Positions 1 to 5,250 of a DNA stretch of 10,356 nt are shown here, piece after piece (position 1 is the stretch's first letter; the number at the start of each line of letters is the position of its first letter). Source of the stretch: JBBTYG01 sp964483045 (GTDB taxonomy: Bacteria > Patescibacteriota > Minisyncoccia > UBA6257 > 2-01-FULL-56-20); contig CAYZZK010000026.1 of NCBI GenBank assembly GCA_964483045.1, positions 1 through 10,356 on the forward strand, given 5' to 3'. Made by a program: the position numbers and the translations under genes. The notes beneath the pieces were generated by a model. It was not told the origin of the DNA. It saw only the letters and a program-made list of their open reading frames with translations, and ran no database searches.

Positions 1-35
1 AAAATATCATTAAATATTTTCTCCCGTAATCGCAC

Positions 36-1289
36 ATGGCAAAATCCAAAAAAAAAGCTGTTGCAAAAAAAGAAAATTTATATATTCCTCTCGCGAGCGT
101 TAAGGTGGTCGGCATCGGCGGCGGAGGCGGCAATGCGGTCTCGCGAATGAGCCAGAACTTTATCCGGGGCGCGGAATTTATTGCGATCAATACGGACCAT
201 CAGGACCTGGATCATTGCGACGTCCGCCATAAAATTTATATCGGGAAAAATTTAACCCGGGGATTGGGCACGGGCATGAATCCGGATTTGGGGCGCCAAG
301 CCGCGGAGGAGAATCGGTCGGAAATCGGAGAATCGCTAAAGGGAGCCGACTTGGTTTTCATAGCGGCTGGCTTGGGCGGCGGCACTGGCTCCGGTGGAGC
401 GCCTGTGGTGGCGGAGGCCGCAAAGCAATCCGGTGCGCTTACGGTGGCGGTTGTCACGAAGCCGTTTAGTTTCGAAGGGGTTCAACGGGACAAAATTGCA
501 AAGGAGAGTTTGTTGAAACTCAAAGAAAAAGTGGACGCGATTATTGTTGTTCCTAACGACAGGATATTTACGGTCATAAACAAAGATACACCGATACTAA
601 AGGCCTTCGAGGCGATCGATGAGGTATTGAGGAATGCGCTCAAAAGTATTGTGGAACTTATCGTTTCGCCCGGCATCATAAACTTGGATTTCGCGGATGT
701 GCGAAGCGTTGTGCAGGATGCGGGAATGGCGATTATCGGCGTCGGTGTCGCGACGGGAGCCGACCGGGCGGTCAAGGCGGTCACCTCCGCGCTCAATTCT
801 CCGCTGCTTGAAATCAGCGCCGAGGGGGCCAAGTCGGTTCTGTTGGGAATTTCCGGCGGGAGAGATTTGAGGATGAACGAAGTGAACGACGCCGCCAAAA
901 TAGTCGCTCAAGCGGCCGATCCGGGCGCGAGAATCATCTTCGGCGCGTACTACGACAGGGCGCTTAAGGCCAACCAAATAAAAATAACGCTGATCGCGAC
1001 GGGCTTCGGCGGAAATCAGCCGACGACTTTATTCGCGGATCACTTTGAAAAACGGCCGAATGTATTTCTAAACCCAGATTTTAACAAAGGAGTCAAAGAG
1101 ACAACGGAGAAGATGTACGGCTCTCAAGTTAGGATGGACGAAGGCGTAATAAAAAAAACGCAAGTTACTCAATCAGAAGGAGAGGTTTCCAAAAAGTCCG
1201 ACAAGGATAAGGGTGGCGAAAAAGAACCGCCGGCGCGGGACGGCGACATGTGGGATATTCCTACTTTTTTAAGACGCAAGAAAAAATAG
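36..1289 (+). CDS. ftsZ: Cell division GTPase FtsZ
   Basis: FtsZ is the tubulin-like GTPase that polymerises into the cytoplasmic Z-ring and recruits the division machinery. The 417-residue protein is near usual length. An N-terminal nucleotide loop (VGIGGGGGN, 25-33) is followed by the tubulin signature GGGTGSG (114-120; the last-but-one residue is Ser where Thr is common), GFEG-region residues E147 and R151, N174 and D195 for nucleotide contact, and the catalytic T7 loop NLDFAD (N216, D218, D221). After residue about 335 there is a charged, low-complexity linker, then the conserved C-terminal peptide DIPTFLRR (407-414), the usual docking site for FtsA/ZipA/SepF-type partners, with a KKK tail. 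The ATG is fixed because an in-frame TAA lies at 27-29 and no other start codon lies between; there is no Shine-Dalgarno sequence. No ftsA or ftsQ is seen beside it. A terminator follows. Confidence 0.98.
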   Translation: MAKSKKKAVAKKENLYIPLASVKVVGIGGGGGNAVSRMSQNFIRGAEFIAINTDHQDLDHCDVRHKIYIGKNLTRGLGTGMNPDLGRQAAEENRSEIGESLKGADLVFIAAGLGGGTGSGGAPVVAEAAKQSGALTVAVVTKPFSFEGVQRDKIAKESLLKLKEKVDAIIVVPNDRIFTVINKDTPILKAFEAIDEVLRNALKSIVELIVSPGIINLDFADVRSVVQDAGMAIIGVGVATGADRAVKAVTSALNSPLLEISAEGAKSVLLGISGGRDLRMNEVNDAAKIVAQAADPGARIIFGAYYDRALKANQIKITLIATGFGGNQPTTLFADHFEKRPNVFLNPDFNKGVKETTEKMYGSQVRMDEGVIKKTQVTQSEGEVSKKSDKDKGGEKEPPARDGDMWDIPTFLRRKKK

Positions 1290-1341
1290 GGTCGACGTTC
1301 TAGAAGAAAAAAGAAATAACGAAATTTAGTGTTCGGCTTAG

Positions 1342-1380
1342 TAATCAACCGGTATGCAGCATACGGTTGTTATTTTTATT
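1342..1380 (+). terminator. Rho-independent terminator of ftsZ
   Basis: CAACC (1346-1350) pairs with GGTTG (1365-1369) and, after a one-base G bulge, GTAT pairs with ATAC around a five-base loop. The hairpin is followed by the T-rich tract TTATTTTTATT (1370-1380). It sits about 55 bases after the ftsZ stop. The T-tract runs over the stop codon of the convergent rmuC gene (1376-1378). In the minus orientation the hairpin is not followed by a T-run, so it mainly serves ftsZ. Confidence 0.7.
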
Positions 1381-2446
1381 CCTCGCCGATCTGGGGCACT
1401 TCCAGCGTGGCGGCTTCGATGCCTACCGCCTCGCCAGTGATCTTTAAAACATCTTTATCAATCTTGCCGAATTCTTTATATGCATGATTGTAGGCGCTTA
1501 CGGTTGTGGTGAGATTTTTCCCGATCTTGTCGAAGTACTCTTCGTAGGTGATAAGATGTTTTCGTAGATTGTCTACTTGTTTGATGATGTCTTTCGCCTG
1601 CTCCGAAATTTTTTGGTTCCGGAGGCCTTGCAAAACGGTCTGGAGGTACGCGAGGAAGGATGTCGGCGAGACAATGATTACTTTCTTCTGGAAAGCGTAC
1701 GCAATCAGGTTTTTATCCTCGGCGCTGCTGCCGACTTTGTTGATGAGCAGATCATAATAAATCGCTTCCGATGGGATGAACATAAAAGCGAAATCCATCG
1801 TTTCTTCCTGCGGTTTCACGTATTTCGAGGTTTCATCGATGCGCATTTTGATATCGGAGATAAAGGCGGCTTCAAATTTTTTCTTGTCGAGTAGCTCGGT
1901 GGTCGCCGCCCAACGGTTATAATTTTCCAAACTGAATTTCGAATCGATAGGGATAATCCTTTTATCGATCAGAACCACGGCATCCACAATGACTCCGTCT
2001 TTGAATGGATATTGCATTTGGTATCCACCCGGCGGCAAGACATTTTTTAAAACGGTCTCGAGATAGTACTCCCCGAGGATGCCGCGCTGTTTCGGATTGG
2101 TGAGAGTATCCTGAAGCCGCTTGAGTTGGTCGGCAAAACTAACTACTTGTTTATTGGTTTCTCCAAGTTGCGTGAGTTTCTCGGTCACATCGCCCATGAT
2201 TTTGACGCTCTGGCCGAACTGTTGCTGCATCGCCCGCGTCACTTCGCTTACAGTATGTTTTGATTCATTCGCAACCTGACCGAGTTTTGCGTCGAGCATG
2301 CGCGTTAATTCATTTATCTGATTTTGAAGAAGGAGTAATCCCTGCCCTTCGTCCTTCTTGGACTCATTGGTTTTTATTGCTCTCCATAAAAACCAAAATC
2401 CCACTCCGACTCCGGCGATGAGTATTATAAAAAAAATTATATCCAT
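1376..2446 (-). CDS. rmuC: RmuC family DNA recombination protein
   Basis: RmuC proteins are membrane-anchored, nuclease-like proteins that limit recombination between inverted repeats; the biochemical activity is not well defined. This 356-residue copy has an N-terminal membrane helix (about 2-22), then a helical coiled-coil segment (about 30-115). The RmuC domain follows, with a PD-(D/E)XK-like core: GILGEYYLE (E126), VDAVV (D155) and IDSKF (D168, K170). The segments FMFIPSEAIY (221-230) and VIIVSPTSFLAYL (256-268) are also typical of the family. Length fits the shorter RmuC proteins. The start is ATG with no Shine-Dalgarno sequence at normal distance; a TGG-TACTAT extended -10 lies only 7 bases upstream. 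It is convergent with ftsZ and separated from the RRM gene upstream by a terminator, so it is probably a single-gene unit. Confidence 0.93.
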   Translation of the reverse strand: MDIIFFIILIAGVGVGFWFLWRAIKTNESKKDEGQGLLLLQNQINELTRMLDAKLGQVANESKHTVSEVTRAMQQQFGQSVKIMGDVTEKLTQLGETNKQVVSFADQLKRLQDTLTNPKQRGILGEYYLETVLKNVLPPGGYQMQYPFKDGVIVDAVVLIDKRIIPIDSKFSLENYNRWAATTELLDKKKFEAAFISDIKMRIDETSKYVKPQEETMDFAFMFIPSEAIYYDLLINKVGSSAEDKNLIAYAFQKKVIIVSPTSFLAYLQTVLQGLRNQKISEQAKDIIKQVDNLRKHLITYEEYFDKIGKNLTTTVSAYNHAYKEFGKIDKDVLKITGEAVGIEAATLEVPQIGEE

Positions 2447-2453
2447 CAGTTCG

Positions 2454-2462
2454 ATAGTACCA
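2454..2462 (-). promoter_or_regulatory. Candidate extended -10 promoter of rmuC
   Basis: On the minus strand TGG-TACTAT forms a TGn extended -10 element (4 of 6 to TATAAT), only 7 bases before the rmuC ATG. No convincing -35 is visible. If used, the transcript would start at or next to the start codon, giving a leaderless mRNA. A promoter is needed here because a terminator stands at 2524-2554. Confidence 0.3.
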
Positions 2463-2523
2463 CACCTAAGTGGAGAAATAAAAATTCTTGCAGGCCTACA
2501 AAAGCCCTATTCTTATCTTCTTC

Positions 2524-2554
2524 AAACAAAAAATACCCCTTTCGGGGTATTTTT
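2524..2554 (-). terminator. Rho-independent terminator of the RRM gene
   Basis: Read on the minus strand, an 11-bp perfect stem (2529-2539 with 2544-2554) with four C-G pairs is closed by a GAAA tetraloop and runs into six T residues (2533-2528). It begins about 20 bases after the RRM stop codon. The plus strand also has a short T-run after the stem, but no plus-strand gene ends here, so minus is the meaningful direction. Confidence 0.9.
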
Positions 2555-2575
2555 CTAGGATTCTGTCGACTGGTC

Positions 2576-2887
2576 TTACCAGTTGTTCCTGCGATTGTCG
2601 AATCCGCCTCCGCCGCGAGCGTCCCTTCGAGGTCGCTCTTCCATCGGCTTCGCTTCGTTTACCGTGAGTTTCCGTCCGCCGAAATCTTTTCCATTCAGCA
2701 TCTCGATCGCTTTCATTGCTTCTTCGTCCGATGACATTTCGACAAAGCCGAAACCTCGGGAGCGTCCAGAAAGCTTATCTACGATAATCGTTGCGGAAGT
2801 TACTGTTCCCGCCTGAGTGAATGCATCTTTGAGTTCCTCTTGGGTTGTCTCATAGGGCAAACCTCCGACATACAACTTTTTAGCCAT
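2576..2887 (-). CDS. Single-RRM RNA-binding protein
   Basis: This is a 103-residue protein made of one RNA recognition motif, like the small bacterial and cyanobacterial Rbp proteins that bind single-stranded RNA in the cytoplasm. RNP2 is LYVGGL (5-10) and RNP1 is RGFGFVEM (44-51), with the aromatic residues Y6, F46 and F48 in the RNA-contact positions. The fold spans about 4-79. A short basic, glycine-rich tail follows (RGGGG at 91-95, ending NRRNNW), similar in character to RGG tails. The ATG at 2887 has no Shine-Dalgarno sequence. Upstream lies a strongly structured region that may be its 5' leader, and downstream a strong terminator, so it looks monocistronic. RNA targets cannot be inferred from the sequence. 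Confidence 0.95.
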   Translation of the reverse strand: MAKKLYVGGLPYETTQEELKDAFTQAGTVTSATIIVDKLSGRSRGFGFVEMSSDEEAMKAIEMLNGKDFGGRKLTVNEAKPMEERPRRDARGGGGFDNRRNNW

Positions 2888-2939
2888 TGATTAATATTGT
2901 CTCTGTAAGGCGACCACTTCTCTTACCTGTTCTCCGCAT
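2880..2939 (-). other. Possible leader mini-ORF overlapping the RRM start
   Basis: A 19-codon ORF (MRRTGKRSGRLTETILING) begins at ATG 2939 and ends at the TAA inside ATGGCTAAAAAG, where the ATG is the RRM start; it is in another frame. The arrangement would allow translational coupling. An AAGGG-like sequence nine bases upstream of its ATG lies inside the 12-bp stem at 2948-2959/3040-3051. An ORF this short could well be chance, and nothing but context supports it. Confidence 0.2.
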
Positions 2940-2947
2940 GGACTAAA

Positions 2948-3093
2948 GCCCTTGCGCTTGCTGCATTCCTATAGAATGCGGGCAAAACCGAAAACCCCTC
3001 GAGAACACTTACCACAGTAATGTACACTATCTGGAGGAAAAGCGCAAGGGCCGCTCGGCCGGCGCCGGCGAAGCTTAGGCCTCCGGCATTTTT
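2948..3093 (+). ncRNA. Structured RNA candidate, family not recognised
   Basis: GCCCTTGCGCTT (2948-2959) pairs perfectly with AAGCGCAAGGGC (3040-3051). Inside lie a hairpin GCATTC-CTATA-GAATGC (2963-2979), a CCTC/GAGG pairing (2997-3000 with 3034-3037) and a small TTAC-CACA-GTAA hairpin (3009-3020). After the long stem come GGCC-GCTC-GGCC, the 12-base palindrome GCCGGCGCCGGC (3058-3069) and a GCCGG/CCGGC hairpin followed by ATTTTT. Two points favour the plus strand: the T-run after the last hairpin, and extension of the 2963 hairpin by a U.G wobble and a C-G pair, where the minus strand would have a mismatch. The alternative is a minus-strand 5' leader of the RRM gene. I do not find the hallmark sequences of RNase P RNA, tmRNA, SRP RNA or common riboswitches. 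The 5' end is not determined. Confidence 0.45.
3064..3093 (+). terminator. Possible terminator of the structured RNA
   Basis: GCCGG (3064-3068) pairs with CCGGC (3083-3087) around a 14-base loop and is followed by ATTTTT (3088-3093). The stem is short and the loop long, so the call is weak. No plus-strand protein gene ends just upstream, which is why I associate it with the RNA candidate. Confidence 0.4.
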
Positions 3094-3235
3094 CCTGTTT
3101 CGCTTGCCAATTTCTGCCTTGCTCTGCTTATGGTTTGAGAAAATGGCACTTCGCTACGATTGATTAGGGTTATTGTGTCTAGGCGAAGAATATTTTCCGT
3201 TTTCTATTATATTTCCTGGAGGTATACTTGAATAT
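3094..3235. other. Non-coding interval before the exported protein gene
   Basis: With 2888-3093 this completes a stretch of about 350 bases without a convincing protein gene. I see no RNA gene in this part. It holds a TATTAT -10-like hexamer at 3205-3210, a GGAGG ribosome binding site at 3218-3222 and the first copy of a 16-base repeat at 3188-3203. An open frame from a TTG at 3173 crosses part of it, but the segment before 3236 looks non-coding. Confidence 0.5.
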
Positions 3236-3258
3236 GTGAAGAGAATATTTTCCGTTTT
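3188..3258 (+). repeat. 16-base direct repeat flanking a gene start
   Basis: GAATATTTTCCGTTTT occurs at 3188-3203 and again at 3243-3258, 55 bases apart. Both copies are preceded by GAAGA-like bases. The first copy lies just upstream of the TATTAT element and the second lies inside the start of the exported protein gene. The offset is not a multiple of three, so the copies are read in different frames and the similarity is not at protein level. Confidence 0.6.
3218..3222 (+). promoter_or_regulatory. Ribosome binding site GGAGG
   Basis: This is the only strong Shine-Dalgarno sequence seen before a gene in the window. It is 13 bases from the GTG at 3236, longer than the usual 5-9, but supports a start there over the TTG at 3173, which lies upstream of it. 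A TTG at 3228 and an ATG at 3234 are better spaced, but both share another frame that hits TGA at 3237. Confidence 0.5.
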
Positions 3259-3739
3259 GATTTTGATTGCGCTCGCGTCAGGAGCTCTTTTGGGTTGGGT
3301 TATATGGAAATGCCAGGATGATCGGTGCCTCATATTTGAGTGGCAGAAAATACAGGCCGCGGATAGCTTTGAGCGGTGCGCCAACTTGGGATTTCCCGTT
3401 ATAAAGTTATATCCGCGCCAGTGCCGGGCGGGAACGAAATCTTTCACCGAAGGAGCAGGGAAAGTAGAAAATAGCACGAGTCAAAATCCGATTGTGCCGA
3501 AGCAGGTGCTAGCGGCGGTGCAGGCAGCTGTCGCGGAGAAACTTAAAATCCGCGAAGACGAAGTAGCTATCATTGGAGCATATCAAAAAGAGTGGCCCAA
3601 CTCCTGTTTGGGTTTGGCGCCGGCCGGATATGGTTGTGAAGAAGTAATTACCCCCGGCTATGAAGTTACCGCGCAGGCAGGGACCCAGCAATTTGTGTAT
3701 CGCACAAATATAGACGGCGTGGTTGTGAAAGAGCAATAG
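3236..3739 (+). CDS. Small exported six-cysteine protein, function unknown
   Basis: I place the start at GTG 3236, giving 167 residues. It begins with two basic residues and a hydrophobic stretch (about 4-24), a signal peptide or membrane anchor with the rest outside the cell. Two modules follow. Residues 44-71 carry FERCANLGFPV...YPRQC...F, a short Cys-containing motif that I associate with exported proteins of CPR bacteria. Residues 85-160 carry EWPNSCLGL...GYGCEEVITPGYEV, followed by a strand-rich end (QQFVYRTNIDGVVV). The six Cys (26, 31, 48, 63, 124, 134) fall in three close pairs, as expected of disulfides in an exported protein. C26 is not in a lipobox. No enzymatic motif is visible. 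It ends exactly where the convergent gene on the other strand ends. An in-frame TTG at 3173 would add 21 residues without a signal-peptide-like start. Confidence 0.75.
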   Translation: MKRIFSVLILIALASGALLGWVIWKCQDDRCLIFEWQKIQAADSFERCANLGFPVIKLYPRQCRAGTKSFTEGAGKVENSTSQNPIVPKQVLAAVQAAVAEKLKIREDEVAIIGAYQKEWPNSCLGLAPAGYGCEEVITPGYEVTAQAGTQQFVYRTNIDGVVVKEQ

Positions 3740-4228
3740 CTATTTCGAATAAAATTTAGAGATCGCGACAAAAAGTATTACAATTGCTGTTTGAAGCGGA
3801 ATTCCGATACGCGGCCTATTTTTGAGATGCCAGCGTGCGTGAACTGCGTTGTGGAATTTCTGATGGGAGTGGATCGGCTCCCCTTTATAAAAAAGATAAA
3901 AAAATTGAAGCGCATCGGGAAGTACGCCGCCTATGATTCCTGATAAAAACGAAAGAGTTCCCGGATTCCCTAATCCCGTGGGAAATATGGCGAATGAAAG
4001 TAAAATTCCGATTATAAAATCGATTCCCGCGTACGCTACTTCGCGCCCCGGCACGCGCCCCGCACCGGATTTCTTCCTTTCGAAGATGGACGGCAATGTG
4101 TAGTCCCAGTGGGGGATGGCGTCCATTGCGTAATGGCTCAAAAGCCCCGCGATAAATCCACTAAGAGGCGACGAGGGAAAGAGGCGTCCAACTGCTGCGC
4201 CGATTATAGCGTGTGAGGCAAGGATCAT
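3740..4228 (-). CDS. His-rich multi-pass membrane protein, hydrolase-like
   Basis: This 162-residue protein has about four hydrophobic segments (roughly 5-32, 68-83, 92-114, 142-157). Its polar residues are arranged like those of small membrane-bound metal-dependent hydrolases (the DUF457/YdjM type): SHAIIG with H6, SHYAMDAIPHWDY with H32, D36, H40 and D42, then D70, PDALQFFY with D105, and a histidine cluster HSHQKFHNAVHARWH (120-134). This suggests metal binding at the membrane, but I cannot assign a substrate and the family link is by pattern only. The ATG has no Shine-Dalgarno sequence; a perfect TATAAT lies 10 bases upstream. It follows the matrixin gene by 49 bases on the same strand and may be the last gene of that cluster. 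Its stop codon abuts the stop of the convergent gene with no gap. Confidence 0.8.
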   Translation of the reverse strand: MILASHAIIGAAVGRLFPSSPLSGFIAGLLSHYAMDAIPHWDYTLPSIFERKKSGAGRVPGREVAYAGIDFIIGILLSFAIFPTGLGNPGTLSFLSGIIGGVLPDALQFFYLFYKGEPIHSHQKFHNAVHARWHLKNRPRIGIPLQTAIVILFVAISKFYSK

Positions 4229-4238
4229 AAAGTTTGAA

Positions 4239-4244
4239 TTATAA
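4239..4244 (-). promoter_or_regulatory. Candidate -10 element for the membrane protein gene
   Basis: A perfect TATAAT on the minus strand ends 10 bases before the ATG at 4228, and a second TATAAT lies at 4265-4270. Neither has a recognisable -35 at 16-18 bases, and the interval is very AT-rich, so chance occurrence is possible. If real, the leader would be only a few bases long. Confidence 0.3.
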
Positions 4245-4277
4245 ATTATGAAGCCAGAAATATTATTATATCCAGTT

Positions 4278-5219
4278 TCATTTTATTCCGCACCTATTTT
4301 TGAGCGCAATCACATCTTCCGGCGCAAGCTTTTCGTTCGTCCCCTGGTTGAGTTTGTACATGATTGCCCGCGGATTGTCGACGTGCGGAAGTCCTAGCGC
4401 GTGGCCCAGCTCATGGGCAAGCACCCGTTCGAGCCGCGCCGGGCTGTCGAATTCGTAAATATCGATTTCTCTTCCGGTTACGTCGCTCTTATACACCCCC
4501 TCCTGAAATTCTTCGCCTCGGGACTCTCCAATTTTATTGTAGGCGCTCACGGAGAGATTGAGTTCTTTTGCGATGCCGTTCATCGCGTCAATAAGGGCAT
4601 TAATTGTATTTGCAAGGTCGTTGAGCTCCTTTTGTTTCGTCTCGATTACGCCGGCGTCCGCAAGCAGCTGATTTTTTTCGTTATTCAAGCGATCAAATTC
4701 CTGCCGAGGCGCCCCGCCCCGGCTGTTCCAATACGTTACATCCGTCTCGTATGCACTTTTGAGCCCGTTGTAAGTTGAAGCGAGCGCGTCGAGGGCTGCT
4801 TTTTTTTGGTCGTATTCTGCGATCGCTGATTCGTATTTTTGTTTAAGTTCGGCGTATCCTGCTTGGCTGTCGTCTATGGTAACGCCGATGGTCTTGAGCC
4901 GCTCTGTGGCTGCCTGGCGAAAATCGTATACGAGATTAATCGCAAGCACACCGTTGTTCTGAAACTCGAAGAGATTTTTGTGCGCCGCCATTTCCCAGAT
5001 TCCCGCGGCTTTTTCTATCGCATTTTCCAATTCTGTTTTCGATATTCCGAATCGGTTGTCTATTGAGCCGATTCGATAGGAGATTGGATACGCGCACGGA
5101 TAAAAGTAAGCTTGAATTTCTTGGAAGATGGCTCCCCCGAAATATGCGGAGACAAAGTAAATCGGCACGCCGAGCGCTAGGATGAAAACAACGCTGCGCA
5201 ATATTTTAACGATTTTCAT
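4278..5219 (-). CDS. Membrane-anchored matrixin-like zinc metalloprotease
   Basis: This 313-residue protein is predicted to act outside the membrane. An N-terminal hydrophobic anchor or signal (about 8-29) precedes a matrixin-type start (YPISYRIGSIDNRFGIS, 44-60; then an AI..A...W helix around 67-75). The zinc site is a full HExxHxxGxxH motif, HELGHALGLPH (269-279), with catalytic E270 and ligands H269, H273 and H279, followed by a Met-turn in AIMY (M287), as in peptidase family M10. Between the two halves, residues about 115-225 form a long charged helical, probably coiled-coil segment rich in K, E, Q and A, which ordinary matrixins lack. There is no obvious propeptide cysteine switch; C42 lies just after the anchor. 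The ATG has no Shine-Dalgarno sequence. It lies 31 bases after the exporter permease gene, so co-transcription is likely, and its substrate may be exported by that pump. Confidence 0.88.
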   Translation of the reverse strand: MKIVKILRSVVFILALGVPIYFVSAYFGGAIFQEIQAYFYPCAYPISYRIGSIDNRFGISKTELENAIEKAAGIWEMAAHKNLFEFQNNGVLAINLVYDFRQAATERLKTIGVTIDDSQAGYAELKQKYESAIAEYDQKKAALDALASTYNGLKSAYETDVTYWNSRGGAPRQEFDRLNNEKNQLLADAGVIETKQKELNDLANTINALIDAMNGIAKELNLSVSAYNKIGESRGEEFQEGVYKSDVTGREIDIYEFDSPARLERVLAHELGHALGLPHVDNPRAIMYKLNQGTNEKLAPEDVIALKNRCGIK

Positions 5220-5250
5220 GTGACAGTCGCGTTAGTGTAATAATTAAAAG

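Noticed and set aside
1..20. AT-only inverted repeat AAAATAT/ATATTTT before ftsZ
   Set aside because: A seven-pair stem of only A and T is weak and common in AT-rich intergenic DNA; it could be the tail of an upstream terminator but cannot be judged at the window edge.
2444..2476. Short CCAC/GTGG inverted repeat before rmuC as an operator or hairpin
   Set aside because: Only four pairs around a six-base loop; too weak to support.
2888..3093. Assignment of the structured region to RNase P RNA, tmRNA, SRP RNA or 6S RNA
   Set aside because: GGAGGAAA at 3033-3040 recalls the RNase P signature but is not followed by the GTCC continuation and lies at the wrong end; tmRNA and SRP hallmark sequences are absent and the shape is unlike 6S.
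3173..3235. TTG start adding 21 residues to the exported protein
   Set aside because: It lies upstream of the GGAGG site and the extension would precede a well-formed signal peptide; GTG at 3236 fits better.
4401..4778. Plus-strand open frame within the matrixin gene
   Set aside because: It is antisense to a protein with an intact zinc-binding motif and has no recognisable features of its own; the same holds for the other long opposite-strand frames in ftsZ, the permease, the fusion protein and the ParB gene.
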